From positions 1-64,000 of the forward strand of contig NZ_QGNY01000002.1 of assembly GCF_003173575.1 (NCBI RefSeq): a stretch of DNA of 64,000 nt, in the 5' to 3' direction. Below, one piece after another: positions 1-8,213 of this stretch. A model generated the notes under the pieces. The model saw only the letters and a program-made list of their open reading frames with translations, was not told the origin of the DNA and searched no databases. Source of the stretch: Pedobacter paludis. GTDB lineage: Bacteria; Bacteroidota; Bacteroidia; Sphingobacteriales; Sphingobacteriaceae. Position 1 is the stretch's first letter, and every line of letters starts with the position of its first letter. Both the position numbers and the translations under genes were made by a program.

Positions 1-42
1 GTATATGCACAGGCAGAGTAAAATTAAAATCAGGACCTATAA

Positions 43-80
43 ACGAAAAAATAGCAGCCAGAATGAACTAACTGCTATTT
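43..80. terminator. Stem-loop at the window start
   Basis: A perfect 9 bp inverted repeat (AAATAGCAG at 49-57, CTGCTATTT at 72-80) encloses a 14 nt loop. Read on the minus strand the second arm runs into six T residues, as in an intrinsic terminator. No minus-strand gene lies just beyond it, so it may instead end a plus-strand gene left of the window. The rest of positions 1-136 shows no gene. Confidence 0.45.
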
Positions 81-136
81 AAATTGTAATTTTTATTAAT
101 CCTGTATCGCTATTTCAGGACTAGTCAGCCTTCATA

Positions 137-691
137 ATGAAAACTTATTTAAGCACATTTCTTTTATTAATATCTTCATTTTTTGTCAAGGCACAAACGG
201 AAACAGTGCGATGGGCAACTCAGGAAACTTTTTTTGAAGATTTAGTTGGCAAAGATTTACCAGCCTTTAAAGGACAAACAGTAAACAAAACTTCATTCCA
301 AGAGGAAGACTTAAAAGGTTACATTGTTTTAATTAATTTTTGGTTTGAAAAGTGCCCACCATGCATAGCGGAAATGCCCGAACTGAATAAGCTTGTGAGT
401 AAATACGCCAGTAAAAATGTTAGGTTTATTGCATTCACATACGATTTACCTGGCTCTGCGAAACGATTTCAAAAACGAAATGGCTATAAATATGAAATTG
501 TAAGCTTAACCAAAGATGAAATTAGAAAGTTGAATATTAACCACGGCTTTCCCTCTAATATTTTAGTGGGCAAGGATGGTAAAATCTTATACGCAACTGC
601 AAATATTTCTTTTTCAGATCCCGAATTTAAATCAAAATCGATCATCTTGGAAGAAAGGTTAAAAGCTGAGATTGAAAGAACTGTGCAATAA
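137..691 (+). CDS. TlpA/ResA-like thioredoxin-fold protein
   Basis: A 184-residue exported thioredoxin-like protein, probably a periplasmic thiol-disulfide oxidoreductase. A signal peptide ends near residue 20 (FVKAQ). The redox motif CPPC is at residues 73-76 in the typical TlpA context FWFEKCPPC, followed by a helix with AEMPELNKL. The later GFPSNILVGKDGKI stretch carries the cis-proline region and final beta strands of the AhpC/TSA-redoxin fold. Its length fits single-domain TlpA-like proteins of Bacteroidota. The substrate is unknown; cytochrome maturation or general disulfide reduction are both possible. It stands alone, followed by a repeat-filled gap. Confidence 0.88.
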   Translation: MKTYLSTFLLLISSFFVKAQTETVRWATQETFFEDLVGKDLPAFKGQTVNKTSFQEEDLKGYIVLINFWFEKCPPCIAEMPELNKLVSKYASKNVRFIAFTYDLPGSAKRFQKRNGYKYEIVSLTKDEIRKLNINHGFPSNILVGKDGKILYATANISFSDPEFKSKSIILEERLKAEIERTVQ

Positions 692-707
692 ATAAAATCC
701 TGACTTT

Positions 708-918
708 TAGTTGATCAGTCTTAGCCAGACGGGCTTCTTTCTTTTTGACGTCAAAAAGACCTACAATGCAAGCTTGAACACCAATGAAAAAATACAAACT
801 TGTGAAAAAACAAAAACCGCCGGCTGAAAATTTTTCTATTGAAGTTAAGGGTTAGGCTTGGGAAAGCTGTTCCGAAAAATTTGTTAGGCCAGATTTAATG
901 TGAACGAAGATTCTCTAC
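708..918 (+). repeat. Dispersed ~200 bp element, copy 1
   Basis: The 355 bp between the thioredoxin and terC genes holds no convincing gene. It contains a diverged copy of an element that recurs in opposite orientation at 40703-40906. Shared blocks in order are GTCTT(A/G)GCCAGACGGGC, a T/A-rich palindrome with GACGTC at its centre (740-759), a (C/G)CCGGCTGAAAATTTT-type block, AAAAATTTGTTAGGCC, and AACGAAGAT. This copy has about 45 extra bases after the palindrome. No open reading frame is shared, so it may be a degenerate non-autonomous element. Confidence 0.7.
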
Positions 919-1046
919 TCGGGCTCGACTAAACGTCTATATCGAGAACCTCTCATTAAATAAACCTTGTACAAACTAAATAGAAGTAAAAACTGTTCAA
1001 TTAATCAGTTGCCTTTTATATCTTCGCCTTATCAGATAAAATAATT

Positions 1047-1823
1047 ATGGAATTTTTAAGTACCCCAGAAGCCTGGATTTCTTTGTTAACGCTTACCGTT
1101 TTAGAAATTGTTTTAGGCATCGATAATATTGTTTTTATTTCTATCCTTTCGGGTAAGCTTCCAGAAAACCAACAGAAAAAAGCTCGCCAATTGGGTTTGG
1201 GTTTGGCAATGATTACCAGAGTATTGTTGTTACTGTCTTTGAGCTGGGTAATGACGTTAACTTCTACCTTATTTAATATGGGCAGCTGGATTGGCATAAA
1301 CAGTGGCGATTGGTTCGAGAAACTTGCAATATCTGGTCGCGATTTAATTTTAATTGTTGGTGGATTGTTCTTGATTTATAAAAGCACACATGAAATCCAT
1401 AATAAATTGGAAGGTGAGGAAGATGCTGAAGGCAACACAAAAGCGCACTCTTTTTGGCCAACAATTGTGCAGATTTTAATTCTGGATGTTGTATTTTCTC
1501 TAGACTCTGTAATTACCGCCGTTGGAATGGCAGAGCACATCGAAATTATGATTGCAGCCGTTGTAATTGCCGTAATTATTATGATGATCTCTGCAGGCTC
1601 TATTAGCGATTTTGTAAACAAGCACCCAACCGTAAAAATGCTTGCGCTTTCATTTTTACTTCTAATTGGTGTGTCTCTTTTGGCCGAAGGTTTAGATCAA
1701 CACATACCTAAAGGATATGTTTATTTTGCAATGGCGTTCTCTGTACTGGTAGAAATGCTTAATCTGAAAATGAAAAAGAATACAAAAAAACCCATTAAGT
1801 TAAGAAATACACCGAATAAGTAA
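1047..1823 (+). CDS. TerC family integral membrane protein
   Basis: A 258-residue TerC/Alx-type membrane protein with about seven hydrophobic segments. The family signature is clear: acidic residues in the first segment (E20, then GIDNIVF at 24-30) and the matching second repeat SLDSVITA at 151-158. Such proteins are linked to manganese efflux or metal loading of exported proteins, and to tellurite resistance in ter clusters. No other ter genes are nearby, so metal homeostasis is the better guess. A yybP-ykoY-like leader was looked for upstream and not seen. The gene is monocistronic and followed by a strong terminator. Confidence 0.93.
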   Translation: MEFLSTPEAWISLLTLTVLEIVLGIDNIVFISILSGKLPENQQKKARQLGLGLAMITRVLLLLSLSWVMTLTSTLFNMGSWIGINSGDWFEKLAISGRDLILIVGGLFLIYKSTHEIHNKLEGEEDAEGNTKAHSFWPTIVQILILDVVFSLDSVITAVGMAEHIEIMIAAVVIAVIIMMISAGSISDFVNKHPTVKMLALSFLLLIGVSLLAEGLDQHIPKGYVYFAMAFSVLVEMLNLKMKKNTKKPIKLRNTPNK

Positions 1824-1836
1824 TTTCTATATTTAA

Positions 1837-1899
1837 AAATTGCCTAAAAGCAATTTCTTATAATATGCTTATCTTAGTTTTAGATAGGCATATTTTTTT
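1837..1899 (+). terminator. Terminator after terC-family gene
   Basis: Two hairpins follow the stop codon. The first is AAATTGC/GCAATTT (1837-1856). The second is a 13 bp stem, AATATGCTTATCT/AGATAGGCATATT (1862-1894) with one G-T pair, running directly into a T-run ending at 1899. The second is a convincing intrinsic terminator. Confidence 0.85.
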
Positions 1900-1928
1900 G
1901 GCTATATTAATCATCTCCTACTTTATTT

Positions 1929-2561
1929 ATGAATTCTTTAACAGGCAAAAAAATTTTCATAATGCTTGCTGCGCTAATCGCATGGTTTGCAATTAGTCTT
2001 CAGTTTAACATTAGCTTGAAGCTTTTGAATGGCGATTATTCGGCCACAATTAAATTATTCATGTCTTTTTTTACGGTTACAACCAACATAATTATTGCCA
2101 TATGTTTCGCAACATTGTGGCTGTTTGAAGAGAGTTCGCTAGGAAAGTTTTTTTCAAAACCAAAGACTTTAACTGCAATTACGGTTTACATATCAGTTGT
2201 TGGCCTCGTATACAATGCTGTTTTAAGGGGATTGGTTTCGCCTATGGGCTGGGCAAGAGTTGCCGATGAATTACTCCACGTAGTTGATCCATTAATTTTT
2301 ATAGCCTTTTGGATTTTTTATGTTGATAAATCTAAGCTAGAATATCGTGATGCTAAATTATGGATGATTTATCCTCTGCTCTATGTTATTTTTATAGTTA
2401 TTAGAGGCGCTATAATCGGTCAATATCCTTATCCATTTATAAACGTAACAGATTTAGGCTATCCAAAAGCCATTATAAATGCTTTAGTAGTTGTTGTTAT
2501 ATTCTATCTTCTTTCTATTTTCTTAATTTTTATTGGAAAAAAAATAACTGAAAAGCACTAA
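1929..2561 (+). CDS. Pr6Pr family membrane protein
   Basis: A 210-residue integral membrane protein with six predicted hydrophobic segments and short loops. Its pattern resembles the bacterial Pr6Pr (FAR-17a/AIG1-like) family: a first helix with WFAISLQF, a NAVLRGL segment, a conserved HxxxP motif (LLHVVDPLIFI, ~118-128), and WMIYPLLYVIF. The biochemical function of bacterial members is not established; eukaryotic relatives include hydrolases of hydroxy-fatty-acid esters. Its stop codon overlaps the end of the convergent bestrophin gene by 4 bp, so no terminator fits between them. Confidence 0.75.
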   Translation: MNSLTGKKIFIMLAALIAWFAISLQFNISLKLLNGDYSATIKLFMSFFTVTTNIIIAICFATLWLFEESSLGKFFSKPKTLTAITVYISVVGLVYNAVLRGLVSPMGWARVADELLHVVDPLIFIAFWIFYVDKSKLEYRDAKLWMIYPLLYVIFIVIRGAIIGQYPYPFINVTDLGYPKAIINALVVVVIFYLLSIFLIFIGKKITEKH

Positions 2562-3448
2562 AGAATGTACTCTTCATTAATGGGTTTTATTGGCTCTGGA
2601 ATTTCATCTTCTTCGAGCATTTGCAATAGATTTATTTCTATAGTTCGGGTAATTTGATTAAGCGGAACGCCTGCTGAATTATTTTCGAATGGATTGACCA
2701 AACTCATCCCATTAATTTGGGTAGAAACAAATACAAAACCGATTAACCAGCCTAAAAAGATAGAGGCAATCCCCGCTGACTGGCTAATAACCAATGTAAA
2801 AGTAACTACGAAAAGCCAAATAAAAACTTTGGTTAAATAAGTATATGTAGTGGGAAAGATGGTGTTTTTTATCCGCTCGCTCATGCCCATCGAATCCGAA
2901 AAGCGGGTAAGCATCTCATTAATTTCGATAAACCGAAAACCATCAATTGCATTTGATTTTGAAAGTTTTTGTAAATCTCTCGATTGAATATTTAAAATCG
3001 CGTTGTGGGCATTATTATGTTTCTCAATTTCTCTTAAGTCTTCCTCGCTTAAATACTTGATGTATATTTCATCGACAGCTCCTCGGAGGTTTGCCTTTAG
3101 TGCATACAAAAATGCAATGTGGCGATGGATCATTCGTTTAACGGTTTCATCATCCTGATCAACATAGTTGATCAAATTCCTTGCAAAAGAACGAGAATCG
3201 TTTACCAGAGCGCCCCAAATTTTACGGGCTTCCCACCATCTATCATAAGCCTGATTGTTATTAAAACCAATAAAAAAGGCGATTGCCGTACCTAGAACCG
3301 TAGGGATTATGGTTGGGATTTCGAAGTGATGGGCGATTAAATAAGCTCTAACAAAGTACGCTGCCGTACAAGATGCGATCATAATTAAATCTACCTGCCA
3401 GGTGTTTCTTAAAATTCTACTTAGTCTAATATTCTGTATTAAAAGCAT
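2558..3448 (-). CDS. Bestrophin family (UPF0187) ion channel
   Basis: A 296-residue bacterial bestrophin homologue, expected to form a pentameric channel in the inner membrane. Diagnostic features are the pore-region stretch GFNNNQAYDRWWEARK (61-76) followed by WGALVNDSRSF, two more hydrophobic segments (~207-240), and a C-terminal NPFENN motif like the acidic calcium-clasp region of the family. Bacterial homologues studied so far conduct monovalent cations or anions; selectivity cannot be told from sequence. The gene is monocistronic, convergent with the Pr6Pr gene and divergent from the MFS gene at 3583. Confidence 0.93.
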   Translation of the reverse strand: MLLIQNIRLSRILRNTWQVDLIMIASCTAAYFVRAYLIAHHFEIPTIIPTVLGTAIAFFIGFNNNQAYDRWWEARKIWGALVNDSRSFARNLINYVDQDDETVKRMIHRHIAFLYALKANLRGAVDEIYIKYLSEEDLREIEKHNNAHNAILNIQSRDLQKLSKSNAIDGFRFIEINEMLTRFSDSMGMSERIKNTIFPTTYTYLTKVFIWLFVVTFTLVISQSAGIASIFLGWLIGFVFVSTQINGMSLVNPFENNSAGVPLNQITRTIEINLLQMLEEDEIPEPIKPINEEYIL

Positions 3449-3582
3449 ATGTTATGTTTAGCAATTGAAAATACAAAAGAAAAGCTGAAATGTTTCATCT
3501 GTAAAAATTTAAAGTGTACTTCTTTAGGTTACTGATTTGTAATACAAATGTTTATCTTAGAAAAACCAAATATTCCTATTTT

Positions 3583-5103
3583 ATGAGCGAAACCTTACCG
3601 AAGAATAATATTTTTAAAGTTATTGGAGCCTCATCTCTCGGCACTTTAATAGAATGGTACGACTTTTACATTTTTGGCAGTCTTGCTGTAATCATTGGTC
3701 ATCAGTTATTTCCCGAAGATGCGGGTGCTTCAGCCCTAATCAACACGCTTGCCATTTTTGCCGCTGGTTTTATTGTTCGCCCTTTTGGTGCACTTGTTTT
3801 TGGGAGGCTTGGCGATTTAATAGGGCGGAAATACACCTTCTTATTAACCCTGGTTTTAATGGGTGGCTCAACATTCTTTATAGGTTTAATTCCATCCTAT
3901 AGAAGCATTGGTTATGCGGCACCAATTTTAGTTTTAATTTTAAGGTTGATCCAAGGCTTAGCGCTTGGCGGAGAATATGGTGGTGCGGCAACCTATGTAG
4001 CCGAACATGCCCCTAAAAATAGAAGAGGTTTTTTTACCAGCTGGATTCAAACTACAGCAACTTTGGGTTTGTTCCTTTCTTTGGGTGTTATCGTTATTAC
4101 CAAAAACCTTTTGGGTGCCGAAACCTTTGGCAATTGGGGCTGGAGAATTCCCTTTTTACTTTCTATTGTGCTGGTTGTGGTTTCAATCTACATCCGCATG
4201 AAGATGCATGAATCGCCTATGTTTTCGAAGCTGAAGGCTGAAGGAAATATTTCTAAAAACCCGCTTAAAGAAAGTTTTAACAATAAAGGAAACTTCAAAA
4301 TGGTATTGCTGGCTTTGTTTGGCGCAACCATGGGGCAAGGGGTTATTTGGTACACCGGCCAGTTTTATGCACAGTCTTTTTTAGAGAATACCTGTAAACT
4401 AGATTTTAACGATTCTCGATACATTTTACTTTGGGGCATTGCTTTTGCAACACCATTTTTTGTAATCTTTGGGGCTTGGAGCGATAAAGTAGGTCGGAAG
4501 TGGATTATGTTAAGCGGAATGTTGCTGGGTATAATCTTTTACCGTCCGATTTATCAGATTTTTTTAGATGATACGGATTTTACCAAAATTGAAAAAAATG
4601 ATATTTTATCTTCGTCACCAACAACCAAATCTATTTTAATAGAGGGTACACAAGACAGCTTAAAAACTGTGACAACCAAAGTATTATTGAAAAACGGAGC
4701 TTCTTTTAACATTATTCAAGCCGATACTGTTTCCGTTACGAAAGGGTTATTGCCTGTTAAGGAAATCATGAAAGACAAAGTTTTGCCAACCGCTGTTTTT
4801 TGGAAATTTGTTGGGTTAATTTTCTTTCAAATTCTATTGGTAACAATGGTTTATGGACCTATTGCGGCATTTTTGGTCGAGCTGTTCCCAACCAAAATCA
4901 GATACACATCTATGTCTTTACCTTACCATATTGGCAACGGTGTTTTTGGAGGATTAGTGCCTTTTATTGCAACCCTAATTGCAAGTTTTGCTGGTGCAAC
5001 GCCCCTGTCAGGATTATGGTATCCAATTGGAATTGCTGCGCTGAGCTTAGTTATTGGAACGGTTTATTTATCGAACAAAAGAGACGAAAACATTAACGAT
5101 TAA
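3583..5103 (+). CDS. MFS transporter, metabolite:H+ symporter (MHS) type
   Basis: A twelve-helix transporter of 506 residues from the ATG at 3583. An earlier in-frame ATG at 3514 adds 23 residues that match no family N-terminus. MHS hallmarks are EWYDFY in helix 1 (24-29), RPFGALVFGRLGD in the 2-3 loop and the repeat GGEYGGAATYVAEHAP. Substrates in this family are organic acids, shikimate or betaine; the one here is not predictable. Unusually, about 70 hydrophilic residues (~329-399) interrupt the C-terminal half. The gene for a two-helix membrane protein follows after 9 bp, suggesting the two work together. Confidence 0.88.
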   Translation: MSETLPKNNIFKVIGASSLGTLIEWYDFYIFGSLAVIIGHQLFPEDAGASALINTLAIFAAGFIVRPFGALVFGRLGDLIGRKYTFLLTLVLMGGSTFFIGLIPSYRSIGYAAPILVLILRLIQGLALGGEYGGAATYVAEHAPKNRRGFFTSWIQTTATLGLFLSLGVIVITKNLLGAETFGNWGWRIPFLLSIVLVVVSIYIRMKMHESPMFSKLKAEGNISKNPLKESFNNKGNFKMVLLALFGATMGQGVIWYTGQFYAQSFLENTCKLDFNDSRYILLWGIAFATPFFVIFGAWSDKVGRKWIMLSGMLLGIIFYRPIYQIFLDDTDFTKIEKNDILSSSPTTKSILIEGTQDSLKTVTTKVLLKNGASFNIIQADTVSVTKGLLPVKEIMKDKVLPTAVFWKFVGLIFFQILLVTMVYGPIAAFLVELFPTKIRYTSMSLPYHIGNGVFGGLVPFIATLIASFAGATPLSGLWYPIGIAALSLVIGTVYLSNKRDENIND

Positions 5104-5112
5104 AGAGAAAAC

Positions 5113-5364
5113 ATGAACGCGTTAAAGAAATTTTTAGGTATAATCTGGATGGTTACTGGTCCGCTGGCAATGGCTTTTTTAATTGTACAGGCCATACAAA
5201 AAGTAGGATTAACCCATACCGATATTGAACGAACCAATACCATTCTGCAGTGGGCAATTATTCTGTTCATTTTCTTCCCGATCAGTATTGGCTTGGTGAT
5301 TTTTGGATTTTACGCAGTGAAAGGCGAGTATGATAAATTACCATCAAGTTCGGAGGAGATTTAG
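5113..5364 (+). CDS. Small two-helix membrane protein (DUF6814-like)
   Basis: An 83-residue protein with two hydrophobic segments (~8-26 and ~46-68) and a charged C-terminus ending PSSSEEI. It begins 9 bp after the MFS transporter stop, so the two are almost certainly co-transcribed. I recall proteins of this shape next to MHS-type carriers in other Bacteroidota, catalogued as DUF6814. An accessory or stabilising subunit is a reasonable inference, with no direct evidence. Confidence 0.7.
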   Translation: MNALKKFLGIIWMVTGPLAMAFLIVQAIQKVGLTHTDIERTNTILQWAIILFIFFPISIGLVIFGFYAVKGEYDKLPSSSEEI

Positions 5365-5658
5365 GTTTGTTACATAATAATGAGGTTTATTAGCCTTGCA
5401 ACTACCATAATCATGGTTGCAGATCGTAAAATTTTGGCTAAAGCCTTGGATGTTCATAAATTGTTGCGTTGGTTGAAACCAATGGGAAAGATATTGCAAT
5501 TTATTGGCTACTCGGGATGTTAGCAAAAGCGCATCTTATGCTTTGATAACACTGGACTTTAATTCGGTGAAGGTTTTTCCTTTGAAACGGGGAGAACATT
5601 AAAAAAGCAATGCAGTGTTTCCAAATAATTAAGAAGGCCTAAAATTAACTCAATAGAT
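5365..5658. other. Intergenic region with repeat fragment
   Basis: About 290 bp without a gene I can support. It holds an imperfect hairpin around TGCAAC...GTTGCA (about 5397-5425). At 5511-5535, CTCGGGATGTTAGC followed by GCGCATC closely matches 40884-40907, the outer end of the dispersed element copy 2. The rest is featureless and AT-rich. Short frames here have no recognisable similarity. Confidence 0.5.
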
Positions 5659-6843
5659 TTATAGCACCCTTAACAGTAATCCTTTTAAATATTCCCCTTC
5701 AGAAAAAGAGATTCGAACTGGATGATCTTCCGGCTGGCAAAACTGTTTGATAATTTGAACTTCTTTGCCCGCGTCTAAAGCAGCCCAAGCAATAATCTGT
5801 TTAAAAGTTTCGATATCTACAGCTCCAGAACATGAAAATGTAGCAAGTAATCCACCTTTTTCTAAAAGCAGCATACCTAAGCGGTTTAAATCTTTGTAAG
5901 CTCTTGCTGCCCTATCCAAAGCTGAACGCGACGGTGCATATTTTGGTGGATCTAATACAATTACATCAAAGGTCTCACCTGATTCTTTAAATGCTCGAAG
6001 CTGTTTGTTTACATCAGATTGAATGGCCACAACCTTTGTTTCTTCGAAATCATTTAAGGCAATATTTTGCTTTAAAGTTTCTACGGCAAGTGCCGAACTA
6101 TCTACACTAGTAATGCTCAGAGCACCGTTGGCTAAGCTATTTAAACTAAAACCACCACTATAACTAAAACAATCCAAAACTTTTTTACCTTTTGTATAGC
6201 TGGCCAAAATTTTTCTGTTGTCTCGCTGATCGCAATAAAATCCCGATTTTTGCCCTTCGGCAATATTGATGTTGTAAATGATTCCGTTTTCCTTTACCTC
6301 TAGCAATTCTGGCGGATTTTCGCCCCAAATTAATCCATTCTCTATCGGTAAACCTTCGTGGGTACGAGCTGTGGCATCGCTCTTATCAAAAATTCCTTTT
6401 GGACTGAGCTCATTTTTTAGTATTTCAACGATTTGATTTTTAACTTTTTCTATCCCAGAACTTAAAATCTGAAAGGAAAGAAAATCAGCATATTTATCTA
6501 CAATTAAGCCGGGCAGAAAATCGGCCTCACTAAAAACCAAACGGCAAGTATTCGTTTCATCTGTTAAAATAAACTGACGTGAAGCAATGGCTTGTTTTAA
6601 GCGGTTTTCGTACCAAGTCCTATCAATGACTTGATTTTCGTCCCATTCCAAAAGCCGAACGGCAACCCTAGAATTGCTGTTGAAATATCCATAAGCTAGA
6701 AATTCGTTATCGAAAGCAAAAACTTTAACAACATCGCCATCTTCCGGTTTTCCCTTTACTTTTTCTAATGCTCCAGAAAATACCCATGGATGTCTTTGTA
6801 ACGCCGCCTTTTCTTTGCCCTTTTTTAATACGATTTCTACCAT
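5659..6843 (-). CDS. Class I SAM-dependent rRNA methyltransferase (RlmI-like)
   Basis: A 394-residue protein of the COG1092 family, whose best-studied member RlmI makes 5-methylcytosine in 23S rRNA. An N-terminal PUA domain (about 1-75) precedes the EEHEE-type middle region and a Rossmann methyltransferase domain. Key motifs are DCFSYSGGF (224-232, SAM-binding motif I), VDSS (247-250), DPPK (298-301, motif IV) and FSCSG (336-340), which holds the likely catalytic cysteine C338. Length matches RlmI (~396). The exact target base is inferred from the family. Monocistronic. Confidence 0.88.
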   Translation of the reverse strand: MVEIVLKKGKEKAALQRHPWVFSGALEKVKGKPEDGDVVKVFAFDNEFLAYGYFNSNSRVAVRLLEWDENQVIDRTWYENRLKQAIASRQFILTDETNTCRLVFSEADFLPGLIVDKYADFLSFQILSSGIEKVKNQIVEILKNELSPKGIFDKSDATARTHEGLPIENGLIWGENPPELLEVKENGIIYNINIAEGQKSGFYCDQRDNRKILASYTKGKKVLDCFSYSGGFSLNSLANGALSITSVDSSALAVETLKQNIALNDFEETKVVAIQSDVNKQLRAFKESGETFDVIVLDPPKYAPSRSALDRAARAYKDLNRLGMLLLEKGGLLATFSCSGAVDIETFKQIIAWAALDAGKEVQIIKQFCQPEDHPVRISFSEGEYLKGLLLRVL

Positions 6844-6910
6844 ATCGCAAAGGTAATAATTAGTTTGGAGTTAAGCGTTTGAGTTTTAGAGTACCTTAAA
6901 GACAAAAGAA

Positions 6911-7945
6911 CTACAAAAACCGGTTTCCTAGGTTTTTCTTCATTCTAACCAATTCCGTATCCAAAATCTTAGTTTCAAATTCGGTTATTGGTCTTTTTGC
7001 CTCAATCATAGAAATTAGCAATTCTGTTGCTACTTGCCCAATTTCAAAAGCGGGTTGCTTTACAGAAGTTAAAGAAGGCGAAAACAACTCAACCAAATTG
7101 GAGTTCGTAAAACCAGCGATTGCAATTTTATGGGCAACTTCTGGATTGGTGTTTTTCAGGGCCAAGATACAGCCCGTGGTGAGTCTATCACTTGAAATAA
7201 AAATGCCATCTGGTTTTAAGGGCAAAAGTTCTTTAACCGCTTGCTCTAATTCGGCACTATGCATACCGCCATGTTGGCAATACTTTACCAATTCGGGTTT
7301 AAATTCTATATGATATTTTGTTAAAGCCGCTTTATAGCCTTCTAATCTTTCTTTTGTATTAGATAAGGTTTCGGAATTGGTTAAATGCGCTATAACTCTT
7401 TTTCCGGATAGGATTAAATGTTCTGTTGCATCAAAAGAACCTTTAAAATTATTGGCGATTACTTTATGGGTTTCAAAATTTTCGGGCACCCGATCGAAGA
7501 AAACAATTGGTAATCCTTTTGCATATAAATCTCTTAAATAATCTATATCCTGTGTTTCAGAAGATAGTGCGATTAATAAACCATCAATTGAACGTGAGGC
7601 TAAGTGTTCTACGTTAAGTTTTTCCTGCTTATACGACTCATGACTTTGAGAAATGATTACATGGTAATCCTTATTGTATGCAATCGATTCTATTCCATTT
7701 ATCACCTGCGAAAAAAAGTTGTTTGCGATCTCGCTAACAATAATTCCGATTGAATAGCTTCTGCGCTCCTTTAAACTTCTTGCAATTGGATTTGCACGGT
7801 AATTTACCTTCTCTGCATAGGCTAAAACAATCTTTTTAGTCTCTTCACTAATTTCATAACGGTCTCTTAAAGCTCTGGAAACCGTTGATGTGGATAGCCC
7901 CAAAGCCTTAGCAATATCTTTTATGGTAGAAGTTTCAAATCTCAT
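6911..7945 (-). CDS. LacI family regulator of the pectin locus
   Basis: A 344-residue LacI/GalR-type repressor. The ATG at 7945 is chosen because the helix-turn-helix starts at once (TIKDIAKALGLSTSTVSRAL, residues 7-26); a longer frame from 8071 adds 42 unrelated residues and would cover the putative operator. A hinge (residues ~50-60) and a periplasmic-binding-protein-like sensor domain (IGIIVSEIANNFF onward) follow. It is divergent from susC, and similar operator-like sites precede three transcription units of the locus. It probably responds to a galacturonate-derived metabolite such as KDG; this is inferred from context only. Confidence 0.9.
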   Translation of the reverse strand: MRFETSTIKDIAKALGLSTSTVSRALRDRYEISEETKKIVLAYAEKVNYRANPIARSLKERRSYSIGIIVSEIANNFFSQVINGIESIAYNKDYHVIISQSHESYKQEKLNVEHLASRSIDGLLIALSSETQDIDYLRDLYAKGLPIVFFDRVPENFETHKVIANNFKGSFDATEHLILSGKRVIAHLTNSETLSNTKERLEGYKAALTKYHIEFKPELVKYCQHGGMHSAELEQAVKELLPLKPDGIFISSDRLTTGCILALKNTNPEVAHKIAIAGFTNSNLVELFSPSLTSVKQPAFEIGQVATELLISMIEAKRPITEFETKILDTELVRMKKNLGNRFL

Positions 7946-8010
7946 TTTTAGTACTTGCTCCCAAGTTACAAAAAATATCTCTTTTGGAATTCGAAACCGA
8001 CCTAATAAAT

Positions 8011-8046
8011 AAACGTTAAAACAACGTTTTTGGGAACGTTTGCACA
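8011..8046 (+). promoter_or_regulatory. Operator-like sites upstream of susC and lacI
   Basis: Two candidate sites lie in the divergent control region. AAACGTT (8011-8017) and AACGTTT (8023-8029) form a perfect 7 bp inverted repeat. Next to it, GGGAACGTTTGCACA (8032-8046) has the central CG and pseudo-dyad of LacI-family operators. It closely resembles CGGCAACGTTTGCATA (31519-31534, minus) and CGGGAACGATTGCATA (32712-32727, plus). The regulator at 6911-7945 is the obvious candidate, but binding is inferred. Confidence 0.6.
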
Positions 8047-8078
8047 CTTTTTTGGTTAAATCTGTCGGCAATCGGTTT

Positions 8079-8086
8079 TAAGTTTG
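8079..8086 (+). promoter_or_regulatory. Candidate -7 box of the susC promoter
   Basis: TAAGTTTG matches the Bacteroidota -7 consensus TAnnTTTG exactly and lies on the correct strand about 128 bp before the susC start. The nearest TTTG that could act as the -33 element (8051-8054) is 24 bp upstream, somewhat longer than the usual ~20, so the assignment is tentative. Confidence 0.4.
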
Positions 8087-8213
8087 TAAAATTGTTAGAT
8101 CAACGTAACCAAATATTAACAAACAATAACTTTCCAATAAAGAATTATATTCTTCATGCAAGCGATTGCATCATTTTTCCAAGAAACCAAATTAATCCAA
8201 TAAATACATAATT

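Noticed and set aside
900..1046. yybP-ykoY (manganese) riboswitch before the TerC-type gene
   Set aside because: This riboswitch often precedes such genes, but its conserved core was not found; the leader is occupied by repeat sequence.
5344..5526. Minus-strand 60-codon frame overlapping the end of the small membrane protein gene
   Set aside because: Low-complexity content, no start context, and part of it is repeat sequence.
7946..8071. 42-codon N-terminal extension of the LacI-type regulator
   Set aside because: LacI proteins begin directly with the helix-turn-helix; the extension is unrelated and overlaps the putative operator.
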